From: Deltaproteobacteria bacterium
GTDB taxonomy: Bacteria; Desulfobacterota; Deferrimicrobia; Deferrimicrobiales; Deferrimicrobiaceae
Length of the DNA stretch: 9,672 nucleotides
NCBI GenBank assembly: GCA_017889845.1
Contig: JAGGAJ010000063.1
Span: forward strand, 1 to 9,672
Direction of reading: 5' to 3'
Positions within the stretch are counted from its first letter, which is position 1. Every line of letters starts with the position of its first letter. The position numbers and the translations under genes are program-made. Positions 5,850 to 9,672 of the stretch are shown here, piece after piece. Below the pieces are notes generated by a model that worked only from the letters and a program-made list of their open reading frames with translations, made no database searches and was not told the DNA's origin.

Positions 5850-7769
5850 TCACCCGGGCGGCTCCCCCGGCACCGCCGCACGGACGCCCTCCACGCCGCG
5901 CCGGAGGTACACCAAAAGGAGACCGACGGCCGCCGGGGTCACGCCGGGGATCCGCTGCGCCTGGCCGATGGAGGCGGGCCGGACGCGGGCGAGCTTGTCC
6001 CGCACCTCGACGGACAGGCCGGGGACCGTGCCGAACGGAAACCCGTCCGGAAAGGCCATCCCCTCGTATTTCCGGATTTTTCGCGCCTCCTCCTCCTGCC
6101 GCCGGATGTAGCCCTCGTACTTGATGGAGAGTTCCGCTTGCTCCACCGCTTCCGGCGCCGCGCCCCGCAGGTCCGGGTCGCACGACAGGAGCATCGCCGC
6201 GTTCACCTCGGGCCGCCGGAGCGCCTCCGCATACGTCGTGCCGGGGCGCAGCGGTGCCCCCGCCGCCGCCTCGACCGCCGCGCACAGCGGGTGCGCGGCG
6301 GCCACCCGCGTCGTTTCCAGCCGATTGCGAAACGCCTCGATCCCCTCCCGCTTGGCCAGGAACCGCCGGTACCGCGCCGTAGGGAGGAGCCCCACACGTC
6401 GGCCCGTGTCGGACAGCCGCAGGTCCGCGTTGTCCTCCCGCAGCAGGAGCCGGTATTCCGCCCGGGACGTGAACATCCGGTACGGTTCCTGCGCCCCCTT
6501 CGTGGTCAGGTCGTCGATCAGCACCCCGGTGTATGCGTCCGCCCGGGAGAGGACCATCGGAGCCTCCCCCCTCACCCGAAGGGCCGCGTTGATCCCCGCC
6601 ACGATCCCCTGCGCCGCCGCTTCCTCGTACCCGCTGGTCCCGTTGATCTGCCCGGCGTGGAAGAGGTTTTTCACGATCTTCGTTTCGAGGGTAGGGTGCA
6701 GCTGGACGGGATCCACGAAGTCGTACTCGATCGCGTAGCCGGGCCGAACGATCTCCACCCCCGAAAGCCCCGGGATGGTGCGCAGCATCCTCAGCTGGAT
6801 GTCGTACGGAAGGCTCGTGGAGACCCCGTTGGGGTAATACTCCGCGGTCTTCAGCCCCTCGGGCTCCAGGAACACCTGGTGCCGCTCCTTTTCGGAGAAC
6901 CGGACCACCTTGTCTTCGATGGAGGGGCAATACCGTGGCCCGATTCCCTTGATGATCCCGGAATAGAGCGGGGACCGGGAGAGCCCGGACCGGATCGCCT
7001 CGTGGGTGGCGGCGTTGGTGTACGTCATGTAGCACGGAAGCTGCGGGCGGCGGATCTCCGGCGTGTCGAAGGAGAACGGCACCGGCCGGTCGTCCCCGCC
7101 CTGGCGGACCGTCTTCGAGAAGTCGATGGTTTTTCCGTCCAGCCGCGGCGTGGTGCCGGTCTTCAGCCGCCCGACGGAAAATCCCAGCCGGCGCAGGGAG
7201 TCCGACAGGTGCATCGCGGGGAAATCCCCCGCCCTTCCGGCAGGGTAGCTCACCAGCCCGACGTGAACCAGTCCCTTCAGGAAGGTGCCGGTGCACAGCA
7301 CCACCGTCTTCCCCCGGTACCGGACGCCGAGGTTCGTGTCCACCCCGACTGCCGCCCCGGCCTCCGTCACCACCGCGTCCGCGATGGCCTGCTTCACGTC
7401 GAGCCCGTACGTGGCCTCCAGCGTCTTCTTCATCCGGAGGCGGTAGAGCTGCTTGTCCGCCTGTGCGCGCGAGGAGCGGACCGCCGGCCCCTTGCTCGTG
7501 TTCAGCTGCCGGAACTGGATCCCCGTGGCGTCGATGTTGCGCCCCATCTCGCCGCCCAGGGCGTCGATCTCCCGGACGAGGTGCCCCTTGGCCAGCCCCC
7601 CGATGGCGGGGTTGCACGACATCAGGCCGATGGCGTCCGCGTTGATGGTCAGCAGGAGGGTCGCGCACCCCATCCGGGCGGAGGCGAGGGCGGCCTCGCA
7701 GCCGGCGTGCCCGCCGCCGACCACGACGACGTCGTACTCCTTCGGATATTCGTAGGGGGAACCGTTCAT
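5850..7769 (-). CDS. mnmG: tRNA uridine-5-carboxymethylaminomethyl modification protein MnmG (GidA)
   Basis: Encodes the FAD- and NADH-binding partner of MnmE; the complex installs the (carboxymethyl)aminomethyl group at C5 of wobble U34 in a set of tRNAs, in the cytoplasm. At 639 residues it is full length. The dinucleotide-fold motif VVVGGGHAGCEAA lies at residues 15-27, the signature block MSCNPAIGGLAKGHLVREID starts at 50 (Cys52 corresponds to E. coli Cys47), IGPRYCPSIEDK contains the second conserved cysteine, and NGTSGYEEAAAQG the FAD-binding end, followed by the helical C-terminal domain that contacts MnmE and tRNA. ATG at 7769 places the fold normally, but its leader is unusual: no good ribosome binding site, only parS2 and the end of a 10-codon ORF whose TGA overlaps this ATG. 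Separated from mnmE by a thioesterase gene. Confidence 0.97.
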   Translation of the reverse strand: MNGSPYEYPKEYDVVVVGGGHAGCEAALASARMGCATLLLTINADAIGLMSCNPAIGGLAKGHLVREIDALGGEMGRNIDATGIQFRQLNTSKGPAVRSSRAQADKQLYRLRMKKTLEATYGLDVKQAIADAVVTEAGAAVGVDTNLGVRYRGKTVVLCTGTFLKGLVHVGLVSYPAGRAGDFPAMHLSDSLRRLGFSVGRLKTGTTPRLDGKTIDFSKTVRQGGDDRPVPFSFDTPEIRRPQLPCYMTYTNAATHEAIRSGLSRSPLYSGIIKGIGPRYCPSIEDKVVRFSEKERHQVFLEPEGLKTAEYYPNGVSTSLPYDIQLRMLRTIPGLSGVEIVRPGYAIEYDFVDPVQLHPTLETKIVKNLFHAGQINGTSGYEEAAAQGIVAGINAALRVRGEAPMVLSRADAYTGVLIDDLTTKGAQEPYRMFTSRAEYRLLLREDNADLRLSDTGRRVGLLPTARYRRFLAKREGIEAFRNRLETTRVAAAHPLCAAVEAAAGAPLRPGTTYAEALRRPEVNAAMLLSCDPDLRGAAPEAVEQAELSIKYEGYIRRQEEEARKIRKYEGMAFPDGFPFGTVPGLSVEVRDKLARVRPASIGQAQRIPGVTPAAVGLLLVYLRRGVEGVRAAVPGEPPG

Positions 7770-7798
7770 CCTGCGAGAGGATGTTCCACGTGGAACAT
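7766..7798 (-). CDS. Possible 10-codon leader ORF of mnmG, starting inside parS site 2
   Basis: The frame MFHVEHPLAG runs from ATG at 7798, where parS2 supplies most codons, to a TGA that overlaps the mnmG ATG in an ATGA. AGGGA (7807-7811) lies 8 nt upstream, a better ribosome binding site than mnmG itself has. This would permit translation of mnmG by termination-reinitiation. The first six codons are dictated by the parS palindrome plus its flanking A/T, so only the downstream three or four codons and the overlap are informative. Whether it is translated is unknown. Confidence 0.35.
   Translation of the reverse strand: MFHVEHPLAG
7782..7797. promoter_or_regulatory. parS: parS site 2 (ParB-binding centromere) upstream of mnmG
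   Basis: A second copy of TGTTCCACGTGGAACA, identical to site 1, with symmetry of 18 bp (7781-7798). It lies in the 76-nt gap between the thioesterase and mnmG, 12 nt from the mnmG ATG, and 1985 bp from site 1. The rest of the gap is AT-rich (7806-7830) and could hold a -10 element, but no convincing -35 box is present. Confidence 0.95.
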
Positions 7799-7845
7799 GC
7801 CAGAATTCCCTAGTAATATAAATGACATGCGCTCAACCTCCCAGG

Positions 7846-8283
7846 TCACCTGCCTGCCGCGATCATCGTGGCCTGCATTGCCGCAACCTGCTTCCTCCCG
7901 CCCCCGCCGTACGCCCACGCTTCCCCGGAGCAGACTGTGACGGTCCGCCCCGGTTTGACGACCTTCCCTATCGCGAGGATCTTCTCCCCCCGGGCGGGGG
8001 AAAGGAAATTCACCTTGTATTCGATGGTGAGCACTTCCATGGGTTCCGGCATGAGCGTCAATGCAGCGTAACCGCAGGCGCTGTCCACGACGGTCGTCGT
8101 GATCCCGGCATGGATGTACCCGTGCTGCTGGGTCAGGTCGTGCCGGACGGGAAGCTCGATGTGAACTTCCCCCGGGGCAACTTTCACCAGCCGGGCACCG
8201 ATCGTCCGGTTGACCTCCTGCCGGTCGAAGCTGGATCGGACGCGGGATTCGAAGTTCGGGTCCGCAGGCTCGTAACCCGGCAC
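7846..8283 (-). CDS. PaaI-family hotdog-fold acyl-CoA thioesterase
   Basis: Encodes a 145-residue single-domain hotdog thioesterase of the PaaI/4HBT group, which hydrolyses acyl- or aryl-CoA thioesters in the cytoplasm, usually as a tetramer. The active-site helix block QQHGYIHAGITTTVVDSACGY is at residues 52-72, with His54, His58 and Asp67 in family positions; the EYKVNFLSPARGEK strand pair and a strand GRTVTVCSGEAWA follow. Substrate cannot be told from sequence. Start is GTG at 8283, fixed by a consensus TAAGGAGG (8290-8297) 6 nt upstream. It lies about 30 nt after the mnmE stop and 76 nt before mnmG, so it is probably co-transcribed with the tRNA modification genes, an unusual partner for them. 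Length and motifs look intact. Confidence 0.9.
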   Translation of the reverse strand: MPGYEPADPNFESRVRSSFDRQEVNRTIGARLVKVAPGEVHIELPVRHDLTQQHGYIHAGITTTVVDSACGYAALTLMPEPMEVLTIEYKVNFLSPARGEKILAIGKVVKPGRTVTVCSGEAWAYGGGGRKQVAAMQATMIAAGR

Positions 8284-8289
8284 GGGAAT

Positions 8290-8307
8290 CCTCCTTATAC
8301 CTCCATA
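8290..8307 (-). promoter_or_regulatory. Tandem Shine-Dalgarno sequences before the thioesterase gene
   Basis: On the minus strand TATGGAGG (8300-8307) and TAAGGAGG (8290-8297) follow each other 10 nt apart. The second is at the right distance (6 nt) from the GTG start; the first is at 16 nt, too far for that start. The doubling may act as a ribosome standby or arise by duplication. Confidence 0.6.
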
Positions 8308-8318
8308 GTATTCATCAT
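8295..8318 (-). CDS. Possible 7-codon leader ORF between mnmE and the thioesterase gene
   Basis: ATG at 8318 overlaps the mnmE TGA in an ATGA and opens MMNTMEV, ending in a TAA that is the first part of the thioesterase TAAGGAGG. Ribosomes leaving mnmE could thus be handed to the next start. The frame is very short and may be incidental. Confidence 0.2.
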   Translation of the reverse strand: MMNTMEV

Positions 8319-9672
8319 TTCCCTATACAGAATTGCCCGAATACGGCGTCCAATACCTCTTCGGGGGCGACCTCCCCCAGCAGTTCCGCCATGGCTGCGG
8401 CCGCCTCGCGGACATCCTCCGCCGGGAACTCCAGCGGGATTCCCGCCCGCGCCGACTCCCCCGCCCGGGCGAGGGCGGAGAGCGCCTTTTCCACAGCAAA
8501 CCGGTGGCGGGCGCGGGTCAGTGGAGCCTGCCCCAGTATAGCACTCTCCCCCGGCCCCACTTCGCGGGCGACCGCGGCGACGAGCGCCTCCATCCCCTCC
8601 CCCGTCCGCGCGGAGACGCGCACCGTACCTTTCTTCCCAGCCCCGGCGAATCCCTTCCCCGTTTCCTCTTCCTGGAGGTCGGACTTGTTCCGCACCACGA
8701 GGTGGGGACGCGCGGCGATTTCCCGGTACGCCTCCCGGTCCCCTTCTCCCGCCGGCCGGCCCCCGTCGAGCAGGAAGAGGACGAGGTCCGCGGAGGCGAT
8801 CACGTCCCGGCTGCGCCGGACCCCCTCCCGCTCCACCGGGTCCTCGGTCTCACGCAGCCCCGCCGTGTCGACCAGGAGCACCGGCACGCCCCCCACGGAT
8901 ATCTCCGCGTGCAGGTAGTCGCGCGTCGTTCCCGGTATTTCCGTTACGATCGCCCGCTCCTCCCCCGCCAGGCGGTTCAGCAGGCGGGACTTCCCGACGT
9001 TCGCCACCCCGGCGATCGCCACCGTCGCGCCGTCCCGTAACCGGTGTCCCGCCGCGTACGACCGCAGTAGCGCTTCCAGGTCATGCCACAAATCAGATAC
9101 CCGTTCTGCTAGTTGGGAGTGTGTAACCGCCGGGACATCGTCTTCCTCGGCGAAGTCGATCGCCGCCGACAGGACGGCGAGGAGGGAGAGAAGCCGCTCC
9201 CGCAGCGGGGTGACCGACGCCCGGATCCCCCCCCGCATCTGGCGCAGCGCCGCCCGGGCCGCCGCCTCCGTTCGCGCCTCGATCAGATCCGCGAGCCCCT
9301 CCGCCTGCGTCAGGTCCATCTTCCCGTTGAGGAACGCCCGGCGGGAGAACTCCCCCGGCTCCGCAGGCGCGGCGCCTGCCGCGCACGCCGCCCGTAGGGC
9401 CCCTTCCACCACCGCGGGATTCCCGTGTAGGTGCAGTTCCGCCACGTCCTCCCCTGTGAAGCTGCGCGGGGAAGGGAAGAAGACCACCATCCCGCTGTCG
9501 ATCGTCCCGCCCGCGGCGTCGTGGACGTCGCAACGCCGCAAGGTCCGCGGAGGCGCGGAGGCGGGATCGACGGCGGTCAGCCGGGAGGCGATGGGGAATG
9601 CGTGCGGGCCCGAGAGGCGGACGATGGACACGCCGCCCGTCCCCGCCGGGGTGGCGGGCGCCACGATCGTCG
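8315..9672 (-). CDS. mnmE: tRNA modification GTPase MnmE (TrmE), 5' end beyond the window
   Basis: Encodes the GTPase partner of MnmG in wobble-uridine modification. The frame is open to the window edge: ahead of VAPATPAGTGGVSIVRLSG come Thr-Ile, the usual ...TIVA start, so only a few residues are missing. The GTG at 9664 is an internal valine, not the start. The N-terminal part is the formyl-tetrahydrofolate-binding domain, then a helical domain. The inserted G domain has GVANVGKS (P-loop, near 9000), IPGTTRDY (switch I), DTAGLRET (G3) and RNKSDL (G4). The C-terminus FGQFCIGK carries the invariant cysteine. All catalytic motifs are present. It is the first gene seen of the mnmE-thioesterase-mnmG-rsmG-par series; its promoter is outside the window. 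Confidence 0.97.
   Translation of the reverse strand, partial: TIVAPATPAGTGGVSIVRLSGPHAFPIASRLTAVDPASAPPRTLRRCDVHDAAGGTIDSGMVVFFPSPRSFTGEDVAELHLHGNPAVVEGALRAACAAGAAPAEPGEFSRRAFLNGKMDLTQAEGLADLIEARTEAAARAALRQMRGGIRASVTPLRERLLSLLAVLSAAIDFAEEDDVPAVTHSQLAERVSDLWHDLEALLRSYAAGHRLRDGATVAIAGVANVGKSRLLNRLAGEERAIVTEIPGTTRDYLHAEISVGGVPVLLVDTAGLRETEDPVEREGVRRSRDVIASADLVLFLLDGGRPAGEGDREAYREIAARPHLVVRNKSDLQEEETGKGFAGAGKKGTVRVSARTGEGMEALVAAVAREVGPGESAILGQAPLTRARHRFAVEKALSALARAGESARAGIPLEFPAEDVREAAAAMAELLGEVAPEEVLDAVFGQFCIGK

Noticed and set aside
7806..7835. AT-rich stretch before mnmG as a promoter
   Set aside because: TATATT-like -10 elements are present but no -35 box or extended -10 stands at a suitable distance, so I do not list it as a promoter.
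5076..7940. A 954-codon open frame on the plus strand opposite mnmG and rsmG
   Set aside because: It lies antisense to genes with full family motifs, its product is Arg/Gly/Pro-rich without domains, and long shadow frames are expected in DNA with high third-position GC. The same applies to the plus-strand frames at 358-1938, 2488-3210, 3313-4299 and 8333-9040.
9080..9125. Short AT-richer patch within mnmE
   Set aside because: It encodes an ordinary helical-domain stretch in frame (SQLAERVSDLWHDLE) and is too short to support transfer or an internal promoter.
9662..9664. GTG at 9664 as start codon of mnmE
   Set aside because: It corresponds to Val in the conserved TIVAPATP stretch; codons for Thr-Ile precede it and the frame runs on to the window edge.

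Overview
This 9.7 kb window is a compact, GC-rich (roughly two-thirds G+C by eye) bacterial chromosome segment in which every supported gene is on the minus strand. In transcription order, right to left, it reads mnmE (5' end cut by the window), a PaaI-type thioesterase, mnmG, rsmG, parA, parB, a small lipoprotein, then atpF' - atpF - atpH - atpA (3' end cut by the window). The order mnmE-mnmG-rsmG-parA-parB followed by an F-type ATP synthase cluster that starts with two b-type subunits resembles Geobacter/Desulfuromonadales-type Deltaproteobacteria (Desulfobacterota). The signal-peptide-bearing AtpF and the GC content fit a high-GC member of that group. This placement is inference from gene order and protein features, not from a search. 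Such a locus is normally close to the replication origin.

Right part (7846-9672): mnmE, complete at its C-terminus with the CIGK ending, is followed after about 30 nt by a hotdog-fold thioesterase gene with a consensus Shine-Dalgarno sequence. Middle part (3397-7830): mnmG, rsmG, parA and parB. MnmE and MnmG together modify wobble uridine 34 of tRNAs, RsmG methylates 16S rRNA, and ParA/ParB segregate the chromosome. Two identical, perfectly palindromic 16-bp parS sites (7782-7797 and 5797-5812), the binding sites of the ParB encoded downstream, sit directly in front of mnmG and rsmG. The one before mnmG also carries the start codon of a 10-codon reading frame whose stop overlaps the mnmG start.

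Left part (1-3396): downstream of parB a 163-nt gap holds a convincing promoter for a 62-residue proline/alanine-rich lipoprotein gene, which ends at a perfect 15-bp hairpin terminator. Then comes a separate promoter (TTGACA, 18-nt spacer, extended -10) for the ATP synthase peripheral-stalk and F1 genes. Because atpF' directly follows its own promoter, the a and c subunit genes (atpB, atpE) are not next to it, which implies a split ATP synthase locus.

Genes are tightly packed. Two junctions (atpF'/atpF, atpF/atpH) are certain 4-nt GTGA overlaps, parA/parB is a third, and rsmG/parA could be a fourth if a longer ParA start is used. No gene-free stretch exceeds about 205 nt, and I see no tRNA, rRNA, CRISPR array or mobile element. 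I find no wholly new system. The items most worth a second look are the parS sites acting as leaders of mnmG and rsmG, the mnmG leader ORF, the orphan lipoprotein between the par and atp operons, and the thioesterase placed between mnmE and mnmG.
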